A model generated the notes under the pieces. It was not told the DNA's origin. It worked only from the letters and a program-made list of their open reading frames with translations, and did no database searches. From the NCBI GenBank assembly GCA_025201705.1, contig MU616620.1, positions 1-64,000 on the forward strand: 64,000 nt of DNA, given 5' to 3'. The position numbers were made by a program, and so were the translations under genes. This DNA comes from Dissophora ornata. Taxonomy: Eukaryota > Mortierellomycota > Mortierellomycetes > Mortierellales > Mortierellaceae. This document shows, in pieces, positions 1 to 11,848 of the stretch. Numbering within the stretch: the first letter of the stretch is position 1; every line of letters begins with the position of its first letter.

Positions 1-1
1 A

Positions 2-1519
2 AACGATGGCTTTGGCCCCGAGAGCATTAGGATTCGAAATGCAGCAGCTCTTTCATCAACCTCATCTATATCTCTTGATAACTTGCAATCTTCACCAATT
101 ACCGACTCCCATGTGAGCAGCGCTTTTCCAGCGACAACAGCGGACGGCAATCCAAACCAAAGACCAAAAGCGGCGCAGCAGGGTCATTTTGAAGGATGTT
201 GTGGCACATCGTCTTCATCGCCAAAAATACCCGATCAAGCACTACAATTCACAAGCGAGAGCCTTACCAGTGGAGACGGCCCCCATTCTCACACAGAGGC
301 GATCACCAAGCATAGCGCTGGCGAATTGTCGACCAAAATGCTTATTGCGAACTCCACTTGTGACAACGATACCGTTGCGACAACTCCACCTTTGTTCACA
401 AACAGTCCAATCACCATTCAGGAGTATCTAGAACCCGCCAAGCAAGGATGTGATACTGCCCAGTATAACCTTGCTCTCATGTACTACAATGGCGAAGGTG
501 TTTCGCAGGATTATTCCAAGGCCATTGAGTGGTATTTGAAGGCCGCTACCCAAGGAAATGCCATGGCTCAAAACAGTTTAGGTGCCCTGCATTTCAATGG
601 CAAGGGTGTTCCGCAGGACTATTCTAAGGCCACGGAGTGGTATTTGAAAGCCGCTACCCAGGGATATGCAAAGGCCCAGAACAACCTCGGCTACATGTAC
701 GATCAAGGCAGAGGCGTCCCGCAGGACTATTCCAAGGCCATGGAGTGGTATCTGAAGGCCGCTAACCAGGGATATGCCAAAGCCCAGGACAACCTCGGTC
801 ACCTATACGATAAAGGCAAAAACGTCCCGCAGGACTATCCCAAGGCCATGGAATGGCGTATAAAAGCTGCCAATCAAGGATATACCAGGGCCCAACGCTG
901 CTTAGGTGGCATGTATGACTATGGTCATGGTGTTCCAGAGAACTATGCCAAGGCCATGGAGTGGTATCTGATGGCCTGTGATCAAGGATTCATCGGACCT
1001 CAGGAAAGTCTACGCGTCCTGCGCAACAAGAGCCAGGATGCTCCGCAGGACAGAGTCATGAAATGGCATCTGAGGGCCGCTAATCGGGGAAATGCCTATG
1101 TCCAGTGCAATTTAGGTCTCATGTACGACTATGGAAGAGGTATTCCTCAGGACTATTCCGAGGCCATGAGGTGGTATTCGAGAGCCGCTGCTCCGGGATA
1201 TGCCAGAGCTCAGTACAACATCGGTCTCATGTTCGACAGCGGCAAGGGCGTTCCACAAGACTATGGTAAGGCCATGTACTGGTATCAGAAGGCCGCTGAC
1301 CAGGGATACGCCAGTGCCCAGTGCAACATAGGTCTCATGTACGACAATGGAGACGGTGTTCCACAAGACTACTCTAAGGCTATGGAGTGGTGTATGAAGG
1401 CCGCCAACCAGGGATATGCCAATGCTCAATACAACGTAGGTATCATGTACGACGAGGGCAAGGGTGTTCCACAGGACAGCTCCAAGGCTAAAGAATGGTG
1501 GTCAAAAGCATCCGAGTGA
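2..1519 (+). CDS. Sel1-like repeat protein, 5'-partial
   Basis: The protein carries about ten consecutive Sel1-type repeats of roughly 36 residues, seen as recurring AQYNLGxMYDxGxGVPQDY and SKAMEWYLKAAxQG patterns from about residue 140 to the stop. Sel1 repeats are TPR-like alpha-helical units that usually scaffold protein complexes; no enzymatic domain is visible. The sixth repeat is degenerate. The Ser/Thr-rich region before the repeats has no recognised domain. The frame is open to the first bases of the window, and the codons upstream of the first possible internal start read as ordinary protein (ending SSTSSISLDN), so the true start lies outside the window. Neighbouring repeats are very alike at DNA level, which suggests expansion by unequal exchange. 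The family is clear; the specific role is unknown. Confidence 0.85.
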   Translation, partial: NDGFGPESIRIRNAAALSSTSSISLDNLQSSPITDSHVSSAFPATTADGNPNQRPKAAQQGHFEGCCGTSSSSPKIPDQALQFTSESLTSGDGPHSHTEAITKHSAGELSTKMLIANSTCDNDTVATTPPLFTNSPITIQEYLEPAKQGCDTAQYNLALMYYNGEGVSQDYSKAIEWYLKAATQGNAMAQNSLGALHFNGKGVPQDYSKATEWYLKAATQGYAKAQNNLGYMYDQGRGVPQDYSKAMEWYLKAANQGYAKAQDNLGHLYDKGKNVPQDYPKAMEWRIKAANQGYTRAQRCLGGMYDYGHGVPENYAKAMEWYLMACDQGFIGPQESLRVLRNKSQDAPQDRVMKWHLRAANRGNAYVQCNLGLMYDYGRGIPQDYSEAMRWYSRAAAPGYARAQYNIGLMFDSGKGVPQDYGKAMYWYQKAADQGYASAQCNIGLMYDNGDGVPQDYSKAMEWCMKAANQGYANAQYNVGIMYDEGKGVPQDSSKAKEWWSKASE

Positions 1520-2517
1520 AAGGGTATGCTGGCGCCCAATGCATTGCGGCGCTATATACCAAACATGATCCTAGAATTTTAATAATGCAATGGAGATCGT
1601 AGAACAAACTAAGACAATATTAATACGTCGCATTTGTTCGTGAGAGTGTTTTCGTATGCCAGCGACACGGCAAACGAGAGAACTTATTGCTTGAATGAAC
1701 TGCACTAGTCATGGCGACCTAGAATGGACGCTGAGAATGGTGAGAGTATTACAAAGTATAAATAAAAACAAACATGAAAACGCTGATGTCCTTCCAAAAG
1801 ATTGCTATAATAACAAGCGTATTAATTAGACTTACTGCGAGTAATAGGCTAGCATCCGATTCCCGGAAATTCAACAGTCTTGTTTAAACGCGAAAAATTC
1901 AACTCCTCCCAACAGCTAACGGTGAGCAAACTTCCGTAACGAATCGGAGCCGCTGTTCAAGCAGAATCTGACTGACAAAATGATATGCGATATTTTGAAC
2001 AGTTCTCTCACAAAAGGCCCAATGCAAGAATAACTGAGGCTAGTCACTGGGATGCCGATGGGAAGTAGATCGTGGAATAAAGTCGTCGTCTCAAAGTTGT
2101 GCTTTATCGTCAAGCTTTGTGTTTCTAGAAACTTGCTTGCCAACGAAGTTCTTAGAGTACTTTCTAGGGAGTGGGAGATGCTTTCACGTATTTTTTTTTT
2201 TTAAAAAAAAAACGATGTCGGAAGGACCATTATCCGCGTTAGTTCATCACCGCAAATACTAGCAGAGATATCGGCATCAACAGCACAAGGAGTAATAACA
2301 CCTTCCGCGGCTTGGTAGGAATTGTTCCGCTCATCATTGCCGGAAGGTGCACGGTGCGGTCTGAGGCATGTAGTAATGGAACTACACTGCAATATGTATT
2401 ATCACACGTTGTATCGGTCAATCGTACAGCATCTGTTCCCCATAGATCTATGAAGGCGACATGGATTTACTGACAATGATTTTTTTTTTTTAGTCAAATG
2501 GGGCTACCTGTTTTCCA
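1520..2517. other. Intergenic, no convincing gene
   Basis: This AT-richer stretch has only short unrelated open frames on both strands and runs of A and T near 2190-2215 and 2480-2490. It holds the 3' flanks of the Sel1 gene and of the convergent GST-like gene. Nothing more can be supported. Confidence 0.5.
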
Positions 2518-3631
2518 TCATTCTTCACAAGAGTCATCGCCAGGGACCGCCAGACGCGAGTACCAAGTCACAGAGTTTTTCTCATACATCTTAAACTCTT
2601 CTGTTGCTCTCCAGGCTGCCAGTGATGGAACCCTATCGACATTCTCCTTGACCCTCCATACGGATTCGCACTTACGGAAAGCATCCTCAGCCATCTTTCC
2701 CCAAGGAAAGGCCTGAAAGTAGTGGATTAGATTCGCCAGATGAATATCGGCGAGCGACAGCTGAAATATACAAGCGACCAGGAGGGACAAGTAATGAGCG
2801 ATTGCGTTATGCTAGAGAAACTTTGTTCAAATACCTCCTCATCTTCTCGTGCGTGCATTCATATACCCTGTCGTCAGCATAGTGCCCGTTGTCACCATTT
2901 TCCTTGAGATGGAACTCGTGGTCTCCCAAAATCGTTTTTAATGTGATATTGAAAGAGGCTTCACGAGCCTCGCGGAGATGGTTCTTGAAGACACCCGTCA
3001 CTTTCGAAAATGCGCGTTCGCGAAGGTGGTGGATATTCGAGTAGTGGGATTGGATGGTCAAGGATCCCCATTTGTTGTCGCTGAGGAAGTTGAATCGCCC
3101 CGCAAGGTAGATATCAATGATCATGGACTCTGAAACATCCTATTCCTATGGAGAGAGATGCAAAGGAACACCAAATATTGTGTTTGCATGCATGTGGTTG
3201 AGGGAGAGGCTTGAACGGCATTGGTCGTGTGGCGTGAGGCTCAAGTGTAGCACCTTTGCCTTTCCGTTTGGAGCTGAGGTCTTCGGCATCGGCGAGCACG
3301 AGAAAGACGTGTACACTTTACCATTATCCCAGTCGTCGTCCTGAATTGATCGTCGTTATTGTGATTCCGACAGCACAGTTGATAAGAGGTTTATCTCAAC
3401 ACGATGATAGAGTGCATTTACCGAGGGGGATTCGAACTTATACTTGGCGTCGTACTTGTGCTCGCCATAGACCAACATGTCCCTGCCGGTCGATCCGACC
3501 GAGGCGATGTCCCAGTAGGTTGGTGTAAAGGGCAGGTCCTTGTTCTCTGTATTTTCGAGGAGCGACGTCTTTTCGACCGAGGTTACGGATGGATCAGCAG
3601 ACTTGTAGGTGATCTTGGATCTTTTCAGAGC
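2518..3631 (-). CDS. Glutathione S-transferase-like protein, start not found
   Basis: Reading the minus strand, five pieces splice in phase: 3631-3422, 3340-3322, 3280-3192, 3139-2867 and 2760-2518. The first gives a thioredoxin-fold start (LPFTPTYWDIASVG, then YGEHKYDAKYKFESPS). The third gives MPFKPLPQPH and the fourth SESMIIDIYLAGRF. The last gives the C-terminal helical domain, SLADIHLANLIHYF followed by PSLAAWRATEEFK. These match the GST N- and C-terminal domains expected to conjugate glutathione to electrophiles. The intron 2761-2866 is clean GT-AG. The one at 3140-3191 would need a GC donor, and the acceptor before 3280 is a weak AAG. I find no ATG in phase upstream of 3631, so the gene is either missing a first exon in my reading or is a decaying copy. 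Confidence 0.55.
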
Positions 3632-3699
3632 CTGAGGATTTTTTTTGAATGCTTATTGATGAAAGGGAAGATATCGGGGGGTGTTTTCACCAACGGTGT

Positions 3700-4440
3700 G
3701 ATGGATGCTCAGTAGCGAGAAGGTAGTGAGTATATGTAGCCAGAGGAACACGCCGCAACTTTATCAAAATTGGTGAGAATCGGCGGCAACGCGTTTCAGG
3801 TCCAAGAGAATCAGGGCGACAAGGTCACGCCTTAAGCTCCGCAGCCTTTGGGAGTCCCCGATGTCAGAACGCATTCCTGGTCTCTTGCGCTAACAATGGT
3901 TTTTAAGAGTTGTTCCATTACACTCACCCTCGCGGAAGTCGAGCCGTGATGAATGAGTTCCATAGACCCGCTTTCAAAATTAACATATTCGAGAAATCCC
4001 ATGGACATGAAGCAACGAAGTGTCATACCTGAGCGGCACTCAATCCATGATCAAAAACGGTGCGACAGTCAACGCAGGTACTGCGACGTTGCATTAAAAT
4101 GCCGTCGCGGCTCTCAAAATCAATCGTAATATAGATTTTTGTTTTTTTGCAGAATGCCCTTGGTTCTTGAACAACGCGATGCAATAGCGGCAGTGTGTAT
4201 GAGACCAAGATTCTGCCAAGTGGTGATATTTCCCTGTCCGCAAGTGGGTCCGGCTAGGATAGAGCAGCAGGATATTTTTGCTGCCATTGAATCGACGGAT
4301 ACCGTCACTATTTCACTCTTCGTTATGCCGAACATGCATCTCTTACTGTTTTTTAACGAGCGGGCTTCTCCGTTGTTGAACTTGGCGATCTTTTGGCGCT
4401 GTCTACCCAAATGCGCTTTCATAGGAGATAGGACATAATT
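3700..4440 (-). other. Possible exons of an unrecognised gene
   Basis: Several minus-strand frames read as plausible protein rather than noise: 4422-4120 (AKFNNGEARSLKNSKRCMFG, then SVDSMAAKISCCS), the overlapping frame to 4023 with a CVDC motif, and 4026-3832. They cannot be joined with confidence and no family is recognised. This may be a spliced orphan gene or a degenerate transposon. Confidence 0.2.
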
Positions 4441-5709
4441 CGAGTGACACTAACATGCGCTTTCAGCATTTCGCAGCAACAACTCGATCTTTGGACCCGT
4501 TTTCTGCTGAGATCCAATATATTTCAAACGAGGCCCCACTGTGGCAGCGTCGGTGTTATACCTGCACGTCATGGAGCCCATTTTTTTCTTCAAATAGATT
4601 CCGGCGCTGTCTTTCGCTTCTTTTCTTCCTTGCCCACTCTCCTATCCATCCACCTTTATCCATCGTATGTAATCCATCCATTACCACCTTTAATCGATCC
4701 ATCCAAACAAGGAAGGCGAGATGACCCATCCAATTGTCTGTGGATCCATCACAGATGGAGCAACAGCATGCAGGATGCCATCGATCAGGTCTTTTCATCC
4801 CCTAGTTTTCTGTTGACGTGCTTGGTACGTATTTTCATCAGCTTTGCTGAAAGCAGTTTACAAGTAGATTATCATGTCCTTCTCTTTTCCATTGGATTTC
4901 TCGTCGCGAGGGGTTTGAGCATGTTATGATGATAACATTTTTGCTATTAACCCAGCTCGTTTAAGGACAACATACGTTCCTCATGAGATGAAGTTTACGC
5001 TGACACTTGCTCAAACCCTTCTCGTTCGCGAGAATGATGAAATTGGGAAACATTTGGAAGAAGAGAGAGAAAAGGATATGCGATGGGCAGATTCATTTGC
5101 TCCACCAAGTCAGGCATGAACATATTGACTAATCTCGTTTTGTTTCGTACTGTTGGTGAAATAGCTCCTCAGGGTCCCATAGTCGTCGACGAGTTTTTGT
5201 GGGTGTCCATTATGTCTGCAGGATGTGCTTATTGACCAAGGAAGCGGCATCAGTGGTAAGTGGATAGAGTAGCATCCAAGAGAGTTTGTCATCGACAAAT
5301 ACACAAATAAAGAAGCCAACATGGCACTATACCAACTTCGTAAACCTCAATTGCCCGTGAGAGACTACGGAGGCATGGTAGCTGTAGTAAAAGGTGTGCA
5401 ATCAATTAAGGAAAGACGAATGACGTCCGGCAGTTGCACAGGTCCGTATTTTCTTGATCAACCACGCACTCCAACACCCCAACTGCATTCCAATTCGCCT
5501 CCATTCGTTTGCGACCCATCATCCTTTTCTTCTTCTTCCCTTTGTCTGCAGCAACCCCGTCTTTCTCCGACTTCCTACTCCACTCGGATCTATCAGCCCT
5601 AGTATACATTCAACCCACACGACTCTCTCTTTCTCTCTCACTGATTTCGTCTCCGACAATCCGCTCTCTCACATTGCACCCGCTGTGAAGTAGTTCTCTG
5701 AATCAAGCC
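4441..5709. other. Gene-free stretch with pyrimidine-rich leader
   Basis: No supported gene is seen. The last 250 bases (about 5460-5690) are strongly C/T-rich with TCTCTCT runs, typical of a fungal promoter and 5' leader for the phosphatase gene that starts at 5710. Confidence 0.4.
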
Positions 5710-7887
5710 ATGTTGGGAAGGAATGCCGCTCGTCCCTTTGGCATGGCCCCCTCGCGGCTCGTCGCCGTATACAGCACTGTGGCGACGAATCGGATAGCAC
5801 ATTGGATCACAAAGCCGTTTGCCATGGTTCACATGCAGCGCTACCTCTCTGTAGCCCCCCAGCTCCTCTTGACCCATCAGCCTTCAGTCGGCTCAAGATC
5901 TACTGTGGTCGCTGGCGTTCATACCTCTGCAGCTTCCTTACAGCAGCAACAACAACCACAACACCAACAAGTGCAGCAGCGGCAGGGCTTGTTGTCAGAG
6001 AAGCAATCCTCGTCTACGACCGCTTCACCTACTCTAGCAACCACCAATACGACCACAGCCACAGGTGCAACCACAGGTACATCTTCGTCTACATCGACCA
6101 CGAATACGGCAGCAGTACCATCACCAGGATCGGCAGTAGCATTCAATTACCTCTTGGCGGCATCATGGCACCCAAAATCCCGCAATACGAAACGAACTGC
6201 TGCATCTTTGTCCGCAGCTTCTTCGTCTTCGTCCAGTACTTCATCGGGAACTGACGACGATGACGAGAGCAAGACAAAGTGGTGGAAACAAAAGCTGAGA
6301 GCAGGTAAAGTGGATGCAGGCGAAGACGCTTTCTTCCACGTCTCGACTCCCAGCAGAGTCGCATTGGGTGTCGCAGATGGAGTCGGAGGATGGTCAGAGG
6401 TGAGTGCTACTACTTTTTAGATTTTTTTTAGATGTCCTTGTGTGGAGCACATCAGTTGAGAGATGCAGGAGACGAAAGTATGATGATGAGGTGGGGGCAT
6501 GGTTGTAAAAGGAGTGCGGTGCGCAGGACACTATGTGGGGTCAATGAACGAGATGATCGGTATATCCTACATGTACGGAAAGGATTATCAACACTCGATC
6601 AATTGTTCTTTGCGGAGCGCCTGTTGGCGACGATCAATCATCGCCTGGTTGCATGTGTAGTCTGTGATGACTCCACGATTGGCCTCTGTTATTTTACGGG
6701 GAAGGGCAGGATAAATTGTTGTTCCCGCGCGGCCATTATTTCCCGAAAATCTCGCGATCTTTTTTCTGTGGCACTACGGCACACTGGTCATCCACGTTAT
6801 TGCACAGCAAAAAGGAGAACAGAAAAACTAATTGATGATGCGATTGATAAACGAAAACGAATAGGTCGGTGTGGACCCTGCCCTGTTCTCGTGGGCTTTA
6901 ATGGATAACGCTGAGGCTGTGGCGCGTTTGACCGATGCGGATCATTCTGATTCAAAAAGCTGCAACGGCCAGAGATCCACCCGGGTGCCTTTGGATGCCC
7001 AATCAATCCTGGATGGTGCATACAGCGAACTCGTTCAGAGCGGCAAAGTGGAAGCAGGTACGAAGCGAACATGGCGGATAAAAACACGTCTCGTTGTCTC
7101 ATGTGTTTGTTTTGTCTTTGTTGACAAATGGTCACGCCCACAACTTTATACGTTGAGACATGAACGACCTCTCACATACTCAACCTCTATCTTCCTACTG
7201 TCTATAGGGTCGAGCACAGCGTGCATTCTCTCGCTATGTAAGGTGACGGGGACGTTGCGGGCCTCCAACCTGGGAGACAGCGCATACCTGCTTATCCGCG
7301 ACAACGAGTGCATTTACGAATCGCCCTCCCAGCAGCACTTTTGGAACTGCCCCTACCAACTCACAGTTTTGCCGCCAGGTTATCCAGGGGCGAAGCAGCA
7401 TGTGATGGATATGCCCAAAGATGCAGCGCAGACAGCACATCAATTGCAGGATGGCGACGTGATCGTATTGGCGACGGATGGATTCTGGGACAATGTGTTC
7501 ACGCAAGAGGCGATCGAGCTTGTAGACCGGGAGCTAGGCGATGTTATTATGCATTCGAAAAAGAACAGCGGTAGTGCTGGCAGTCATGGTTTGGATGGAG
7601 ATATTGTTGGAAGAGTGCGGGCGCTCTCTCAGCGGTTGACGAACACTGCAAGACGGTTCTCACTGGATCAGAAGAGGCGGACGCCCTTTAGTCAAGGCGC
7701 CAGACATATCCGTTCTGGAGGGTAAGTTGGTCTCAATCTGTACTTTCAACGGTGTTCACCTCTGTAGTCGACAGAAATGGTATTGATCTGACGCTGATAT
7801 TTTCTCTCTTGACTCTGTAGCAAAGTGGACGACATCACCGTAATTGTGACCTTGGTGCGAACTCTGAATAGCCAGGACCATGTCTAG
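5710..7887 (+). CDS. PTC7: PP2C-type protein phosphatase, Ptc7/PPTC7 family
   Basis: Exons 5710-6399, 6865-7057, 7208-7721 and 7821-7887 join in phase to give 487 residues. The family comprises Mg/Mn-dependent Ser/Thr phosphatases that act in mitochondria, in yeast on coenzyme Q biosynthesis. All core PP2C motifs are present: GEDAFF, GVADGVGGW, NLGDSAYLLIR, LATDGFWDNV and the terminal DDITVIV. The N-terminus is rich in Arg, Ala and Ser with few acids, consistent with a mitochondrial presequence. It is followed by a long Gln/Ser/Thr-rich low-complexity segment (residues about 77-200) absent from most homologues. The first intron (465 nt) is much longer than the others and, if retained, ends the frame after a few codons. 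The start was chosen as the first ATG after the pyrimidine-rich leader. Confidence 0.93.
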
Positions 7888-8018
7888 CCGTTTCCTCTAC
7901 TCGTCCTTCCCCCTTTGAACAATTCGCGCGCACATAATCCACCTCATATTTTTTTTTAAAAACTTGACTTCATAATTTATGCGGGAGTGTATTGATTCAT
8001 AGGGACTGATGAATTTTG

Positions 8019-8053
<35 letters not shown>

Positions 8054-8137
8054 ACAAAAAAAAAACAGGGGCGAACCAAAGAACAGCCGCTACTCATCAC
8101 CGCCATTACCTCATTCGGTCCACATTTCGTTCTTAGT
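7888..8137. other. Intergenic with 34-nt poly(A) tract
   Basis: This separates the phosphatase from the Crypton. It contains an uninterrupted A run at 8019-8052 followed by a second A-rich run. Apparent lysine-rich frames here are artefacts of the homopolymer. Confidence 0.5.
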
Positions 8138-11100
8138 ATGGTTAAGACTACACAAAAGAGGCGCACGAGGGCCCTCAAAGGCAAAGAGGTTGCCAGAGAG
8201 GGCTTTTCAGGTAATGGTGGTGCCCAAAAAAAGAAAGGAAAGAAAAGGAAAGAGCAACGTCTAGCTAAACGATGCGACGCGTATTTGGATAGCCACAACA
8301 CCAGAACTTCCATCGTTATCAGAGTACAAAGCCCAGAAAGAAGCCATGCGCTTGCTCCATCTGTCCCAGTCCACTCAGCCCGAAAGCCATGGCCTCCCTT
8401 CATTGACTGTCTACAAGGCCCGAAAGGATGCGCAGCGAGAGTCCAACATCGCAAACAAGATGACGGAGGCTACAACTTTGCAAAGGACTACCGATGCACG
8501 TCAAACCATGCTGTCGACCAACACCGCCAACCAGTAGTTGCGATATGAGCACCATTGGGTGGTAAGTCAGTAAGCATGGAATGTCAGCTCATGGGCTCTT
8601 TGCCGACAATCATTCTTACATCCTACCTTTGGATTCTGCCTTTCTTCAAAGGCATGGTGCCAGCGTCGTCAGTATCCTGATACTTGTGTTGTTCCTGAGC
8701 GAGCTTTAAGATACATGGAAGAAAACATTGCAGAGCACCCGGATCCTGAGAAAGGCATCGAGCCTTTACGCGTTCGCGCTGACCCGCGCGTCAAGAACAA
8801 GCGCGGCCATGTCGAGATGATTCCTCCTTCTGCACAGACTGTGGACATGCACATCAAGTGCCTAGTCAACCTCTATCATCAGCAGTGTGCGGACCCGTCT
8901 TTCCCAGCGATGACCTTGCAGTTATATCCGAACCCTCGCAAGTATCTCGCTGTTGTCAAGGACGTCTACGAGAACCGTCTTAATCGTGTGAAGGCATCGG
9001 AGGACATCAACAGTATCGGTCTGGCTCAGAGTAACACGTCGGCCTCACTTCGACAGTTAATGAGAGCCGCATGGGTACGGAGCTTTGTGGTGCTCGGCAA
9101 GAAGGGTCAACGTAAGCGGAACTCGCTACGAGATCGACTCGATATCTGTTGGCTTCGCTTTATGATGTGTCGCAGGGAAAGCACCAGGAAAGCGAGACTT
9201 CCAGATTTGTTATCTCATGAGGTAATCGATCTCAATGGCGGTGGCCAATTCACCCTCGGGTTGTCCTCTCGATGCTCCAAGGCAAGACCAACAAAAGCGG
9301 TCGACAGAACTACGGGGTTGTTGTGAGGAACAAGGATGTACAGATTTGCCCTGTTGGTGCGTTGGCGCTTTACATGCTCGAGTATTGGGATGTAAGTTCA
9401 ATGCTCGGTTCACCTCCACTAACTGTGCTTACGAGTGACGACTAACAATGTGTCCGGGCACTTCATATTGCCTTTTAGCCTTCTCAAGAAGCTGCTTTGA
9501 CTGACGGTTCATGGACGGGCTTTCACTTGGTGTCAGGCAACGACAAGATGTTGGAGATCAGCAATACTGCACAATACCTGGCACATAAGGCGATCATGGA
9601 GCAAGCAAATGTCAAAGACAGGAAGAAGGTTACCCATCGAGGACGCATTCATGGTTCACAGTTCACTCAAGCTTGCGGCACCAGCGTCAAAGCCATTGCA
9701 CAGCACGGAAATTGGGCGCATAACCGACTCTCGACTCACTACCTTTCTCGGGTCGATGCAAGTGTTGCTCTTCATATGGCAGGCTTCAATCCACCCAATG
9801 AGAGACTTTGGCTTCCCCGCAACACAAGTGTCCCTCCGATGGAGCTGCAGCGCCTTGTGTTTCATTTCATCGAGGAACAATTTCCCGGGGATCAGGACTG
9901 GAGCCTTTTGATTGAAAATGTCATGCTAGACCGTGATGTTTTTCACGGCCGACAGATTCCACCTCCGCAAGTCAAGGCTCCGGGACCCCGCCGCCGCCAT
10001 CGAACTGATCCTCGTCGAAATGAATGCGGTACCGGAAACGCATCTGATGACGGCCGCAACGCCGACGATGACGACGGTGACGACGAGGTTGATGACAACG
10101 ATGACGACGGCGACGATGAGGGCGAACAGGGGGGCAACATTATTGCCAAGCGTCGGCATTTGATCCTTCTAGCCCACTTGCGGAAGGTCGTTCTGCAAGA
10201 TGCTGCTGTCCTAATGGATCTAGGAGACCGGGACGAGCAGTGCCGCTACCTGAATCACCATGTCTTTCAGCACTCTGTCTTCAAGACACAGCTCTTTCTT
10301 GACTACCGAGCTCGGCTACGCAGGGAAATGCTCTCAGCCACGCCTCCGATAACCGATAGTCTCGTCGCGAATGCACCCGGTATTTGCAGTCGCCTTCGAG
10401 CTGTGGAGTCCCAAGTGCTTGATCTAGGACGCATCATCGAATCTGAACTGGGCAACTCCAGGATGACTCGTGAGACGAACGACCGATCTATTCAAGTGTT
10501 GGCGAGCACTACCAACAAAGCAGTCAAAGCGAGTTTGAACGACATTCGAAAGGACATCCAGGAATTCAGGATGGATACAGCCCACAACAACGAAGTCGCC
10601 CTTGGAGTGATGAATCGAGTCGCATCCCAGGTTCGTCTTATCATCGAGGAAGAGCTTCACCCACTACTCCAACAGCAAACGACATCTCAGCTACGAGCCT
10701 CTACCACCATCTTGGATATTGACACGAACCTCGACATGGACCTCGACTTGGTGGTTCCTGATGCGAGCCCTTGCACGATTCCTGCCATAGCTCCCGCCCA
10801 ACCGGATGCGCAGCATGAACTAACAGCTGTCCAACCTGCGACCAATGACTCCGCATCGTCAGAGTTGCTGCTGGAGCCGCCGGAACCTTCCGCAAGTCGC
10901 GCTCCATTGAGCCTCGAGAACATTGAGTTGCTCATGGCCATGATTTCGGCGACGGCGACGCCTCCAACCAAGCCTGTGGATATGCCTGCGTACAAGATGC
11001 TTCCTCGCGATTCTTCGCTCGAGGATCTCTGGCAAGAGTGGTTTCATGGAGTCAATGGGAACCCGTCGATCTTGCAGCTCAACATGTGGTTCAATACTTC

Positions 11101-11374
11101 ATAGCTCCGAGGTTCTACCAAGGCCATTAGCAATGCAAATGCGGTGATGTATCTATTCAAGAAGAACGTCATCAATGCCACCTTGCAGTCCTCCCCACCG
11201 GAAAGCGGTGCGCCTTTAGTAGAGCGAGAGGCGGCGGCGCTCACATCGGTGAAAAAGCGAATTGAACACGCTGGATCGATCAACATGTTTGAAAGATCGC
11301 TTCCCAAGAAGGCGCCAAAGAAAAAACCTATGGGCACGACATTCCAGTTGTCAGCGCCTCAGCCAATGGTCTAG
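8138..11374 (+). mobile_element. Crypton-type tyrosine recombinase transposon, decayed
   Basis: Spliced reading gives an N-terminal region, then exons from 8652 (AWCQRRQYPDTC) to 9391 and from 9479 onward. Tyrosine recombinase features are clear in 9590-9760: the HxxR box as THRGR, the H/W box as HGNW, and the presumed nucleophile in THYLS. A C-terminal WQEW...NGNPSI segment resembles the GCR1_C DNA-binding domain found on many Cryptons. An acidic Asp-rich linker lies at 10060-10130. Introns 8562-8651 and 9392-9478 are intact and in phase. Lesions: the reading frame changes between the MVKTTQKRR start and the TTPELPSLSEYK segment near 8262-8283; TAG at 8535-8537 (likely Gln codon); a one-base frame slip near 9243-9246; TAG at 11102-11104 (likely Trp codon) with the frame continuing to 11374. 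Element ends were not located. Confidence 0.82.
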
Positions 11375-11848
11375 AACATCGGGACAATGGCCAAGATAAT
11401 AGTCTATGTTATAGTGACCAGCTTACCTTTGTTCTCAGCAACAACCAGACTTGCAAACACAGTGGGTTTCTACGCAAAAAAAAAATAAAAAAAATAGGTG
11501 GTGTGCCTTTTTTCTTCTGCTATGCGCCAGGCATGTATGCTGACCACCTCACTAACTATTTGATTCATCGGCAGTACAATGTGGATTGTGATGGTTTGCA
11601 GGGCAAACATCAAGCATGACAGTATGACGGGGAACCCTGTCGCCTCCAAATTTTGTCTCTTTTAGATTGCGGTAGTCGTCCATACTTCAGTGTGAATGTA
11701 AAATTAATCTACGTACTCGATGAACTGACATAAGTCTTCTGACTTGGTGGCGTGCTTCAAAGAAGGACGAAGGTCTTTATCCCTACACAAATTCCTTGAT
11801 TCGAGCATGGCGATTCGAGCATGGCGTCTCTGTATCACCATGTTTATT
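11375..11848. other. Intergenic between Crypton and APC4
   Basis: A-rich stretch around 11476-11500 and otherwise no coding signal. It is the 3' flank of the minus-strand APC4 gene and may include the unseen right end of the Crypton. Confidence 0.4.

Noticed and set aside
5919..6146. Minus-strand Cys/Val-rich ORF within the phosphatase gene
   Set aside because: Reverse reading of the Gln/Thr/Ser-rich low-complexity segment of PTC7.
6432..6908. 158-codon open frame across the first intron of the phosphatase
   Set aside because: It lies in a different frame from both flanking exons and shows no domain. The yeast PTC7 intron-retention isoform needs an in-frame intron, which is not the case here.
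8009..8264. Lysine-rich ORFs starting in the poly(A) tract
   Set aside because: Composition artefacts of a 34-nt A run; only the frame from 8138 onward resembles Crypton protein.
9933..10163. Overlapping acidic and Ser-rich ORFs on both strands in the Crypton
   Set aside because: Shadows of the GAC/GAT-rich acidic linker of the recombinase.
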